NCBI GenBank assembly: GCA_014695195.1
Contig: JACJNW010000022.1
Coordinates: 62,001 to 126,000 of the forward strand
Direction: 5' to 3'
Origin: Cyanobacteria bacterium FACHB-DQ100
GTDB lineage: Bacteria; Cyanobacteriota; Cyanobacteriia; Leptolyngbyales; Leptolyngbyaceae
DNA: 64,000 nucleotides
Positions 36,061 to 44,037 of the stretch are shown one piece after another. Position numbers and translations under genes: made by a program. Under the pieces are notes generated by a model that searched no databases, was not told where the DNA came from, and saw only the letters and a list, made by a program, of their open reading frames with translations. Position 1 is the first letter of the stretch. Every line of letters begins with the position of its first letter.

Positions 36061-36855
36061 TCACAAGAGTTTAAACAAGCTACGAGGATCTAGCTTTGCT
36101 TGAAACTCAGAGAATGTCGCGAACGTACCGAGCGCGCTGACCCACCTCAAATAATTCTCCAAGCGATCGAGCATTTCCCGCCCCGATCGCGTTTTAATAT
36201 ATCCCGGTAATTGATACCCTCGAATATTCGTAAATTCCCAGGGATGAAAATACAAATTGATGTAAGAATCCCAATTTAATGTAATTCGAGAAGCGAGCTT
36301 ATAAAGCGGTAAAGGCAGGTTCTTAAAGCTTAACCAAAACAAAGGAAATCGAATGAAGGGTGTCACCGAAACTGGAATATTTAATAAGCGATCAGAATGA
36401 TAAGGAATTCGAGGTTTAGAAAGATTGTTGTAGCGACCCGGTAAATAAGTAGGATTCATCGAGGAATTGTAACGATATCCGGCTTGTTGAATCTCTCGAT
36501 CGCTCACAGGTTGCAGCCGCGCCATTCTAAATCCAGCGACTTCTTGATGCGTAATTTCTTCTAGTGCCTGCTTCGATCGGGCTAAATCTTCCACACAAAA
36601 CGAAGCATGATAAAACCCATGCGAGGCGATTTCATGCTTTTTTGCAATTTCGAGAATTGTTGAAGGGTGATGAATAGCGAAATTTGCAGTAATGAAAAAA
36701 GTGGCTCGAATATTTAAGCGATCGAGCAACTCCAAAACCTTGTCCAAGCCTTCCGCCGAGACTTTGAATTTCATGCTTTCTGGTAGAGTTTGACCGTATT
36801 CTTCGGGCACATCAAACTCTTCGACATCAAAACTCAGCAGAATTAGCTTATCCAT
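36061..36855 (-). CDS. Polysaccharide deacetylase (NodB homology domain)
   Basis: A 264-residue carbohydrate esterase family 4 type enzyme. ILLSFDVEEFDVPEEYG gives the catalytic Asp region, and IASHGFYHASF the His of the metal site; the second His (HxxxxH/HP) is in LYFHPWEF at about 195. This arrangement resembles the deacetylases of exopolysaccharide gene sets. No signal peptide. Its ATG at 36855 lies 8 bases inside the end of the acetyltransferase gene, so the two are translationally coupled. The open frame further upstream to 36930 overlaps the neighbour and is not used. Confidence 0.85.
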   Translation of the reverse strand: MDKLILLSFDVEEFDVPEEYGQTLPESMKFKVSAEGLDKVLELLDRLNIRATFFITANFAIHHPSTILEIAKKHEIASHGFYHASFCVEDLARSKQALEEITHQEVAGFRMARLQPVSDREIQQAGYRYNSSMNPTYLPGRYNNLSKPRIPYHSDRLLNIPVSVTPFIRFPLFWLSFKNLPLPLYKLASRITLNWDSYINLYFHPWEFTNIRGYQLPGYIKTRSGREMLDRLENYLRWVSALGTFATFSEFQAKLDPRSLFKLL

Positions 36856-37369
36856 GCAAACCGTGAAACTCATTCTTGGAGATAGCGTAATACACAACGT
36901 CAGTTTTGTAATAGTGCGCGTTCTTCTCAAACGTCATGCCCACTTTTTGCATCACTCGTTGCGATGCCAAATTTTCAGGCTGTGAGATCGCAACAACTCG
37001 CTCTAATCCCACTTGCTCAAATCCAAATCGCAGACAGGCGATCGATGCCTCTGTCGCAATCCCCCGATTCCAGTACGCCTTATCCAGGGCATATCCTAGC
37101 TCGATTTCTGGCGTTCCATCGAGATAAATCAATCCACATCGGCCTAGCAACGTTTGACTTGCTTTCTCAACCACTGCCCACATTCCAAACTCAGAACAGT
37201 TGTAGCGCTGAAGGATCATGGGAAATTCTGCTTCGAGTTGCGATCGCGTCTTTGTTCCAGACGCAATGAATCGCATCACCACCGGATCGCCAAAAATTTC
37301 TGCCATCCGATCCAAATCTTCTCGCCTGAACTGACGTAACCACAAGCGTTCTGTCTCTAATTCCTGCAT
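36848..37369 (-). CDS. GNAT family N-acetyltransferase (RimJ/RimL-like)
   Basis: A 173-residue cytosolic acetyltransferase. The start QELETERLWLRQFRREDLDRM and the later IELGYALDKAYWNRGIATEA with the acetyl-CoA loop (R/Q-x-x-G-x-G/A: NRGIAT) and ASQRVMQKVGM are the RimJ/RimL (Acetyltransf_3) pattern. These transfer acetyl groups to amino groups of proteins or small molecules; the substrate here is unknown. It overlaps the deacetylase gene downstream by 8 bases, suggesting a two-gene operon. Confidence 0.9.
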   Translation of the reverse strand: MQELETERLWLRQFRREDLDRMAEIFGDPVVMRFIASGTKTRSQLEAEFPMILQRYNCSEFGMWAVVEKASQTLLGRCGLIYLDGTPEIELGYALDKAYWNRGIATEASIACLRFGFEQVGLERVVAISQPENLASQRVMQKVGMTFEKNAHYYKTDVVYYAISKNEFHGLHG

Positions 37370-37449
37370 TGATAATGACGCTCTCCCCTAGCTGACATCT
37401 CCTAATACTGGCACAATGATCTGTACTCATTTCACGATGATGAAACACT

Positions 37450-38184
37450 ATGATTTCTACGCTACAAACTGCTCTCGCTCAAGGTCGCGCTCTCAAAGTC
37501 ATTAGCGGCTTGAACAATTTTGATGCAAACAACGTTGCTGCGGTGATTAAGGCTGCCGATCGTGGCGGTGCTACTTTCGTTGATATCGCTGCCGATGCCG
37601 ACCTGATTCGCCTGGCGAAACAACTAACCAGCCTGCCGATTTGCGTCTCTGCGGTCGAGCCTGAACAATTTTTCATGGCGATCGAGTCCGGCGCAGATTT
37701 AATCGAAATCGGAAACTTCGACAGTTTCTACGCTCAAGGTCGTCGCTTTGAAGCTGAGGAAGTTTTGGCACTGACTCAAGCAACTCGCGCTCTCCTGCCT
37801 CATGTCACGCTCTCCGTCACTGTGCCTCACATTTTGCCTTTGGATCAGCAAGTCCAACTGGCAGAAGAGCTGGTGAAAGCAGGTGCGGACATGATTCAAA
37901 CCGAGGGCGGAACTTCTTCGAGTCCTGCACACTCCGGCGCGTTAGGATTGATTGAAAAGGCAGCTCCGACCTTAGCAGCAGCTTACGAAATCTCAAGAGC
38001 GATCAACATTCCAGTTCTCTGTGCATCTGGTTTGTCGAGCGTAACGGCTCCGTTGGCGATCGCTGCTGGTGCTTCGGGTGTGGGCGTGGGAAGCGCAATT
38101 CACAAGCTCGATAGCGAAGTCGCAATGATTGCAGCCGTTCGATCGCTGGTTGAATCTCTCGATCGCGCTTCGGTCAACGTTTAA
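37450..38184 (+). CDS. ycf23: Ycf23/DUF561 family protein
   Basis: A 244-residue TIM-barrel-like protein conserved in cyanobacteria and some algal plastids. It has barrel-strand motifs such as LKVISGLNNFDANNVAAV, GATFVDIAAD, ADLIEIGNFDSFYAQG, VTVPHILPLDQQV, ADMIQTEGGTSS and a final GASGVGVGSAI resembling a phosphate-binding loop. No enzyme activity is known. The name follows the plastid open frame. Start ATG at 37450; followed by a strong stem-loop. Confidence 0.9.
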   Translation: MISTLQTALAQGRALKVISGLNNFDANNVAAVIKAADRGGATFVDIAADADLIRLAKQLTSLPICVSAVEPEQFFMAIESGADLIEIGNFDSFYAQGRRFEAEEVLALTQATRALLPHVTLSVTVPHILPLDQQVQLAEELVKAGADMIQTEGGTSSSPAHSGALGLIEKAAPTLAAAYEISRAINIPVLCASGLSSVTAPLAIAAGASGVGVGSAIHKLDSEVAMIAAVRSLVESLDRASVNV

Positions 38185-38190
38185 ACGCAA

Positions 38191-38230
38191 AAACCCGTAA
38201 CGGTCATAACAATACGATCGTTACGGGTTT
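38191..38230. terminator. Stem-loop terminator between convergent genes
   Basis: A perfect 12-bp stem AAACCCGTAACG/CGTTACGGGTTT with a 16-base loop. It ends ycf23 and possibly the convergent DUF4870 gene. Flanking A/T runs are short. Confidence 0.82.
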
Positions 38231-38250
38231 AACAGTGATTTTGGAAATTT

Positions 38251-38625
38251 CTAGAATAATCGGAAAATAAACGGATAGCGGAACGGCTCATCGGGTTTGC
38301 TTAAACAATGTGCAAGCGCCCAAATTGTCAATCCCCAATGTAGCAAAAAGCCAAATCCAATCACCGGGAAGAACAGCAATCCACCCAATCCAAAGGTTAA
38401 GAACGATAGAATTCCGACCGGGATACCAATCACCGCCGCCCAGAACCAAACATTCAGGTGAAAATTCATCGATTCTTTAGCGTTAGCTTTGACCACTGGG
38501 TCATCCGACAGCAAATTGATTGCAATAGGAACGCCGATCGAGAACAAGGTTGTACTAAAGAAAATTGCGCCATGACTTAAGCAGGATAACAAGCGGCGCT
38601 GATTAGTATCGAATGTGGTCTGCAT
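38251..38625 (-). CDS. DUF4870 (Tic20-like) membrane protein
   Basis: A 124-residue protein with three or four hydrophobic helices. It starts with the soluble TTFDTNQRRLLSCLSHGAIFF, continues VKANAKESMNFHLNVWFWAAV and ends LTIWALAHCLSKPDEPFRYPFIFRLF. These features, including NAKESMNFHLN and the final FRYPFIFR, are the DUF4870 family, distantly related to the Tic20 translocon protein. Function in bacteria unknown. A 4-base-spaced purine tract AGGAGAAATCC is upstream of the ATG at 38625. Confidence 0.9.
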   Translation of the reverse strand: MQTTFDTNQRRLLSCLSHGAIFFSTTLFSIGVPIAINLLSDDPVVKANAKESMNFHLNVWFWAAVIGIPVGILSFLTFGLGGLLFFPVIGFGFLLHWGLTIWALAHCLSKPDEPFRYPFIFRLF

Positions 38626-39157
38626 CCTGGATTTCTCCTATAGTGCTTTTTCCTTACAGGCTCGATCGTATCCTTCTAATCAATGCCCGTAGTAGTGCAG
38701 TTTACCGTACTTAAAAAACCCGTCGCCTTTTACCTTGGATAGATTAATTTTAAGAAACGATAACGATCGGGCAACGCTTCAATGCTCAATTCACGATATA
38801 ACGCGATTTTTACGCATAGCGCGATTAGAGATGTGAAGAAAGATTTAGTAACTCCTGCTACTCATTCTCGCGGTAGAGGCTGAAATTAAGCGAAGAAATC
38901 TAATGTCAGATAGATGGGGATCGCGATTAGTAACTAATCTCTGAACTTCAAAAGTAATAGAACTAGGAACTAATACGATCGCTATTTTGTTGCTGTGTTG
39001 AAACAAGGAAAGTCTATACAAAACTCAGCAGTATAGCTTCTATTTCTACTCTTCCTGAAGTAGCAAGCTGACGCTGTTAAGTTCCTCGCAAATCTGCAAC
39101 ACAGTAACTAAAGAATCTCCGCGTTCGCTACAAGACTCAGACTCTAGGACGGCAGAA
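38626..39157. promoter_or_regulatory. Long divergent intergenic region before the sugar transporter
   Basis: 532 bases with no open frame worth calling. It contains the promoters of the DUF4870 gene (leftward) and the sugar ABC transporter operon (rightward). Direct short repeats such as TAGTAACT (38880, 38930 area) occur. No riboswitch or named operator recognised. Confidence 0.4.
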
Positions 39158-40357
39158 ATGAAACGTTTTTCAAAACTAATTTACAGCTTTTTACCATTAA
39201 TGAGTGTGGCGCTGTTTGCAGCCTGTAGCAGTCAAAACAATGCTGCGAATAATTCTGCAAACAATCCCACTTCGGGCACAAACACGGATACAAGATTTGC
39301 CGCAGCAAAAGGCTGCAAAAACATTGGTGTTCTCTTACCCGAATCTGACTCGTCGGCTCGATACGAAGCTTACGATCGACCGTTGCTCGAAAAGGAAATC
39401 AAAGCCCAACTTCCAGATGCCACCATCCAATATGCCAATGCTAACAACAATGCAGATACTCAACAAAACCAAGCGGAGGCAGCATTAACCAAGGGTGCCT
39501 GCATTCTCGTTGTTGATCCACAAGACAGCGACAAAGCATCGGTGATTGTGCAAAAAGCCAAAGCGAGTCAAGTCCCAGTCATCGCTTACGATCGCTTCAT
39601 CCAAGACCCAGACGTAGCTTACTATGTATCATTTGATAATGTGCGCGTCGGCGAACTCCAGGGACAATACATCGCGGATCAATTCCGCAGAGGCGCTTAT
39701 GGTCTCAAGCCTGGTGCAAACTTGGTGATGATTAATGGTTCGCAGACCGATAACAATGCTCTGCAATTCCGGGAAGGTGCATTAAAAGCATTGCAACCCT
39801 TGGTCGATAGCAAACAGTTGAATCTAGTGTTTGATCAGTACACGCCAAACTGGGACAACGCCAGAGCGCAATCCATCATGGAAGGCATTTTGACGCAGCA
39901 GAGAAACAATGTCCAGGCGGCGTATGTTGCCAATGATGGCATGGCAAATACTGTGATTGCAGCTTTGAGAGCGCAAAAACTCGATGGCAAAGTTCTCGTC
40001 ACCGGACAAGATGCCACCTTGACCGGAATCCAGAACATTCTCACAGGCGATCAAGCCATGACCATCTACAAACCGATCGCTAAAGAAGCTCAGGTCACTG
40101 CACAGTTAGTTGCAGCATTGAGCAAAGGCAGCGAACCGGGCGCGATCGTCAATGGACAAACCGCACTCAAATCAGGCGGACAAGTTGCATCGGCGCTAAT
40201 TACTCCAGTCGCAGTCGATAAAACTAATGTTCAGCAAACCGTTCTAGCAGATGGCTATCTAAATAAAGCTCAAGTCTGTAATGGACTAAGCGGTGACACC
40301 ACTGGCATTTGTCGAGGAGTCGCACAAGAGGGTTCAGATCGACAAGGGTCGCTCTAA
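39158..40357 (+). CDS. Sugar ABC transporter substrate-binding lipoprotein (XylF/RbsB-like)
   Basis: A 399-residue periplasmic binding protein. Signal peptide MKRFSKLIYSFLPLMSVALF ends in a lipobox FAAC (Cys23). The mature part is a type I sugar-binding fold: NIGVLLPESDSSARYEAYD, ACILVVDPQDSDKASVIV, PVIAYDRFI, VNDGMANTV-like AYVANDGMANTVIAALRA and VTGQDATLTGIQN, as in xylose-, ribose- or multiple-sugar-binding proteins (XylF branch). The specific sugar cannot be fixed. First gene of a three-gene operon with the ATPase and permease. Confidence 0.9.
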   Translation: MKRFSKLIYSFLPLMSVALFAACSSQNNAANNSANNPTSGTNTDTRFAAAKGCKNIGVLLPESDSSARYEAYDRPLLEKEIKAQLPDATIQYANANNNADTQQNQAEAALTKGACILVVDPQDSDKASVIVQKAKASQVPVIAYDRFIQDPDVAYYVSFDNVRVGELQGQYIADQFRRGAYGLKPGANLVMINGSQTDNNALQFREGALKALQPLVDSKQLNLVFDQYTPNWDNARAQSIMEGILTQQRNNVQAAYVANDGMANTVIAALRAQKLDGKVLVTGQDATLTGIQNILTGDQAMTIYKPIAKEAQVTAQLVAALSKGSEPGAIVNGQTALKSGGQVASALITPVAVDKTNVQQTVLADGYLNKAQVCNGLSGDTTGICRGVAQEGSDRQGSL

Positions 40358-40418
40358 TTCTGTCTCTTAGATATTCGATTGCCTCTAAATTCTGAATTTT
40401 GTACCGAAATTGGCTTAA

Positions 40419-40472
40419 AGTCCCCCACGAGTGGGGGACTTAGGGGGCTAGAAGCTGACCGCAACGCAGCGA
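40419..40472. repeat. Palindromic C/G-run repeat copy between transporter genes
   Basis: AGTCCCCCACGAGTGGGGGACT is a perfect 10-bp-armed hairpin, followed by TAGGGGGCTAGAAGCTGACC and GCAACGCAGCGA. It lies between the binding-protein gene and the ATPase gene, where it could attenuate expression of the downstream genes. Related copies: 18568, 42653 and 63617. Confidence 0.88.
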
Positions 40473-40546
40473 GAAAGCCATCGAGCGAACGAAAGTGGGT
40501 GATTTCGCTTCTGAATCACCCCGCCTCAGCAATCAACCCAGAAAAC

Positions 40547-41374
40547 ATGAACAACTCAGTTTTACCAACCCAAACAGAACCGCACTCCGACCGACTCCAA
40601 CCGCGCCTGCAACTCCGCAACATCAATAAATCATTCGGAGGAGTCCAAGCGCTGAAAAACGTCGATTTTGAGGCGTATGCAGGCGAAGTGGTCGGTTTAG
40701 TCGGAGACAACGGTGCAGGCAAATCAACACTGGTTAAAACCATGTCTGGCGCATATGTTCCAGACTCCGGTGAAATTTTGATTGATGGACAACCCGTGTC
40801 GATCGCGTCACCGCAAGATGCCACTCGATTAGGAATTGAAACCGTTTACCAAGACTTAGCGCTTTGTGACAACCTCGATGTTGTGGCGAATTTGTGGCTC
40901 GGTCGAGAAGCCTATCGATGGGTCATTCCAGGCGTTCTCAAAGCGCTCGATGAAACCGAAATGGAACGCCGCACGATCGAAGTTCTCAGAACGCTCAATG
41001 TCAAAATTCCCTCGGTTCGTCGTCCCGTGGCGACGCTTTCCGGTGGACAGCGGCAATGTATTGCAGTGGCAAAAACAATTCTACGGCAGCCTAAAGTCGT
41101 CCTACTCGACGAACCAACTGCTGCGCTGGGAGTCGTACAAACTCGGCAGGTCTTGAATCTCATTCTCCGCCTCAAACAACAAGGTCTAGCCGTTGTGGTG
41201 ATTTCCCACAATTTGCACGATGTTTTTGAGGTCTGCGATCGCGTCATTGTGATGCGTTTGGGTCAGCGCACTGCCACCTTTGACATCAAAAATTCCACTT
41301 CAGAACAAGTTGTCGCCGCCATTACAGGCGCAGAACATCGCGATCCTGCCGTTCCTACTCCAGAAATGACATGA
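40547..41374 (+). CDS. Sugar ABC transporter ATP-binding protein, single domain
   Basis: A 275-residue ATPase with one nucleotide-binding domain: Walker A GDNGAGKST (53-61), signature LSGGQRQ, Walker B VVLLDEPTAALG, switch His in VVISHNLHD. Sugar transporters of the XylG/RbsA type usually have two fused domains of about 500 residues; here the second is absent, as in the FrcA type, so the protein must act as a homodimer. The ATG at 40547 is preferred: sequence upstream in this frame is the palindromic repeat. The last codons overlap the permease start by 4 bases (ATGA). Confidence 0.92.
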   Translation: MNNSVLPTQTEPHSDRLQPRLQLRNINKSFGGVQALKNVDFEAYAGEVVGLVGDNGAGKSTLVKTMSGAYVPDSGEILIDGQPVSIASPQDATRLGIETVYQDLALCDNLDVVANLWLGREAYRWVIPGVLKALDETEMERRTIEVLRTLNVKIPSVRRPVATLSGGQRQCIAVAKTILRQPKVVLLDEPTAALGVVQTRQVLNLILRLKQQGLAVVVISHNLHDVFEVCDRVIVMRLGQRTATFDIKNSTSEQVVAAITGAEHRDPAVPTPEMT

Positions 41375-42606
41375 AAACTAATACACGCCAAGACGATCGC
41401 TCCTCGGTGAATGCAGAAATGAGCGATCCACAATCTAATCTTCAGCGATCGTCGTTTAGCTTGCGATCGCTCATGCGAGGTGATTTAGGATTCCTTCCTG
41501 TTGTTTTCACTCTTGCATTAATCACGCTATATTTCCAAGTCACAACGGGCGGTGTCTTTCTCCAAGCTCGAAATTTAACCAACCTGACTCAACAAATTGT
41601 TGTTATTAGTATTCTCAGCACTGCTGCGGTTTTGGTTCTACTTCTGGGTGAGATCGATTTAAGCTTAGCAGCCGTGGCGCAAGCTTGTGCCGCAGTCATG
41701 GCGACCGTCTCGGTTTACCAAAATTGGGGGGCAATTCCTTCGATTCTAGCTGCACTTGTGATTGGCGCATTAATCGGCTTAGTCAATGGATTCTTTATCG
41801 CAATCTTGCGGGTTCCCTCGTTCATTGTGACGTTGGCGGGGTCGATCGGTTATGCCGGATTTTTGCTGCTGGTGTTGGGACGACAAACGACTTTGATTGT
41901 GCGTGATCCAGCGATTCGGGCGCTGGCACCGACCTATCTTAATCCGATCATCGGTTGGGGGCTGCCGCTTGCAGTTGCTGCTTTGTATGCGATCGGGGTT
42001 TGGTATGAACGTCAGCGACGAGTCAAAGCCGGACTCCCGGTGAAGCGCCCCACAACGTTGATCGCTCAAGTTGCAGGGATTTTTGCCAGCATCATCTTGA
42101 TCGTATTCCTATTCCAAACTTATCAAGGTGTTCCTCAAGCCGTCCTGATTTCGCTGGGAATCGTCCTTGTGTTCTGGCTGATTTTGAGAAAAACGCCGTT
42201 TGGTCGTCACCTCTATGCGGTGGGTGGTAATGAAGAAGCGGCAAGACGTGCCGGGATTAATGTCATTGGCATGAAGATGACGGTCTTTACTTTGGCATCC
42301 GTTTTAGCCGCCCTAGCGGGCATTATGCTGACTTCGCGCAGTACCGCCGTTGCCACTCAAATTAGTGCGACATTGTTGTTAAATGCGATCGCGGCGGCGG
42401 TTATCGGTGGAGTCAGTTTATTCGGAGGACGCGGCTCAGTTTGGGCAGTGATTTTGGGTGCGCTGGTCATTGGCAGTTTAGACAATGGCTTGGACTTGCT
42501 CAACCAGGATCAAAGCATCAAGAATATTGTCCAAGGTGCGGTGCTAGTGTTGGCTGTTACGGCAGATGCTTTAGTCCGACGAGCTAATCCGGTACGCGGC
42601 AAGTAA
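41371..42606 (+). CDS. Sugar ABC transporter permease (XylH/RbsC-like)
   Basis: A 411-residue inner-membrane protein with about ten to twelve hydrophobic segments. LLLGEIDLSLAAVAQACAAVMA and AIVLRVPSFIVTLAG-like AILRVPSFIVTLAGSIGYAG, and GGNEEAARRAGINVIGMKM (coupling region contacting the ATPase), with the closing ALVIGSLDNGLDLL are the family BPD_transp_2 pattern. It is longer than RbsC (about 320), as XylH is. Start ATG at 41371 overlaps the ATPase stop. Together the three genes make one importer, with the ATPase as a homodimer. Confidence 0.92.
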   Translation: MKTNTRQDDRSSVNAEMSDPQSNLQRSSFSLRSLMRGDLGFLPVVFTLALITLYFQVTTGGVFLQARNLTNLTQQIVVISILSTAAVLVLLLGEIDLSLAAVAQACAAVMATVSVYQNWGAIPSILAALVIGALIGLVNGFFIAILRVPSFIVTLAGSIGYAGFLLLVLGRQTTLIVRDPAIRALAPTYLNPIIGWGLPLAVAALYAIGVWYERQRRVKAGLPVKRPTTLIAQVAGIFASIILIVFLFQTYQGVPQAVLISLGIVLVFWLILRKTPFGRHLYAVGGNEEAARRAGINVIGMKMTVFTLASVLAALAGIMLTSRSTAVATQISATLLLNAIAAAVIGGVSLFGGRGSVWAVILGALVIGSLDNGLDLLNQDQSIKNIVQGAVLVLAVTADALVRRANPVRGK

Positions 42607-42652
42607 AGAACGCGAGTTCGACGAGGTTTTCCGCTTCGGTTTGAGCGGTTTT

Positions 42653-42755
42653 GCCCCCTAAATCCCCCATTCTGGGGGACTTTGAAAGCTAGAGAACTAC
42701 TTCATTTGGAAATTCCCTTTTCTCCAAGTCCCCCAGAATGGGGGATTTAGGGGGC
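42653..42755. repeat. Large perfect inverted repeat (30-bp arms) of the C/G-run family
   Basis: The left arm (42653-42682) and right arm (42726-42755) are exact reverse complements over 30 bases, each containing CCCCCTAAATCCCCCA and a smaller inner hairpin. Between them is 43 bases. It lies just beyond the stop codon of the sugar permease gene and before the convergent YfiH gene. The form, nested palindromes in a compact unit, is that of a MITE-like or REP-like element. Confidence 0.92.
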
Positions 42756-42796
42756 TGAAGCCGACAGCAACGAAGCTTTAGACTGCGGAACTACCA

Positions 42797-43576
42797 TCAG
42801 CCGCAGGCTGCTCCACGACTCACAATACCCGACCATTGCACCTTCTTCAGCTTCTCCCGCCGATACGAGAAAAAGTTGGTCGGATCTTGATACGTACAGT
42901 GAGGCGCGATCGCAATCTGTTCTGCCGTCATTCCCATTCGTTCTAATTGGATTGCAATCACCCGCCGGACATCTAAGCGCGATCGTCCCTCTGTCGAGTC
43001 CCTTAAAATGGGCGAATTCGGCAAACTGATTAATCTGTCTAAATCTGGACTCGGCTCGATCGTTGCTCCCACTTCTAGCGCCACTTGATGTGAAACTTGG
43101 TAAACTTCACCCGAAATCGCGGGTCCTAAAGCAATGCGTAAATCTTCAAGCCGGCTCCCTTGCGATCGCAGCTTCTCGATCGCTACAGGCACAATTTTTT
43201 GCGCCGTTCCCCGCCAGCCCGCATGCACCGCTGCAGCATTCCCCGTTTTCACATCTCCAATCAAAGCGGGCGTACAATCTGCACTACACGCCCAGACCGC
43301 CTGCTGCGATCGCTCCGTCATTAATCCGTCTGCCTGAGCAAAATTCTCGCGATCGTGTGGGTTCTCCAACTCAGAAGGCGATAAAACCACATTGCCATGC
43401 ACCTGATGAACGCGGTAAATCTCAACCGTCGGATCAAGCACCTCGGTGAGTTCAAACGGCGATCGGGGCGAAAACTGTTGCGTAAAAAAGCCGTGCTGCC
43501 AAGGTTCTAGAAGGCTGCAAGTGAGATAAGGCAGATCGTTCCAGGTTTGCCAGTGCCAAGTGTGCATGAGGGGCAT
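42797..43576 (-). CDS. YfiH/PgeF family (multicopper polyphenol oxidoreductase, laccase domain)
   Basis: A 259-residue cytosolic protein. The family's conserved residues are present: HQVHGN, CSADCTPALIG and HAGWRGTAQKIV, which form a metal-binding catalytic site. Bacterial YfiH is associated with peptidoglycan precursor proofreading (PgeF) and purine nucleoside phosphorylase-like activity; family names stress laccase activity. Length and motif spacing agree. The start MPLMHTWHWQTWNDLPY is probable. Convergent with the sugar transporter operon. Confidence 0.88.
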   Translation of the reverse strand: MPLMHTWHWQTWNDLPYLTCSLLEPWQHGFFTQQFSPRSPFELTEVLDPTVEIYRVHQVHGNVVLSPSELENPHDRENFAQADGLMTERSQQAVWACSADCTPALIGDVKTGNAAAVHAGWRGTAQKIVPVAIEKLRSQGSRLEDLRIALGPAISGEVYQVSHQVALEVGATIEPSPDLDRLISLPNSPILRDSTEGRSRLDVRRVIAIQLERMGMTAEQIAIAPHCTYQDPTNFFSYRREKLKKVQWSGIVSRGAACG

Positions 43577-44037
43577 CCACGAAATTCTGTTGCCATCGTA
43601 ACGGTTTATTGAGCTGCTAGTGTAGTAGGCTCCTCCAAGATTAAAGTTTTTGTGAATTTACGACAGGTCACAACTGAGACAACTGCGGGAGACTACTGTA
43701 CCTTCAAGCTGCAAAATTCGGCGCTTTTACTCAGTGCCAAATCCTCTTTTATTCCAGAAAGGTGTTCTCACTCGCGAGAAATCAGGCATCATAGCGGACG
43801 GAATTCCATAGCAGCAGACTTCACAGCCAAATCTGTGCAAATATGTGGATTCCGTAAAACTAAGCCTACCCCTCCGGACTTGTACCCAAAAACCGGTACT
43901 ATGTCTCTGGAATATAGTTAATTAGTGTAAAGAAATCGCCCGACGTACCCACCGTGCAGCGCAGCGATCGAGTGGAACTTAGTCAGAGTCATCATCGACG
44001 AATGAACACGAGCAAGCCTGAGAGAGGACATTACCGT
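43577..44037. other. Intergenic region with no supported gene
   Basis: 461 bases. An 89-codon open frame at 43652-43921 has no ribosome binding site, composition unlike a folded protein and no recognised motif, so I do not call it. Promoters for the leftward YfiH gene and the rightward M23 peptidase gene lie here. Confidence 0.5.

Noticed and set aside
43652-43921. An 89-codon open frame before the M23 peptidase gene
   Set aside because: No ribosome binding site, no hydrophobic core or motif, and irregular composition. Left as intergenic.
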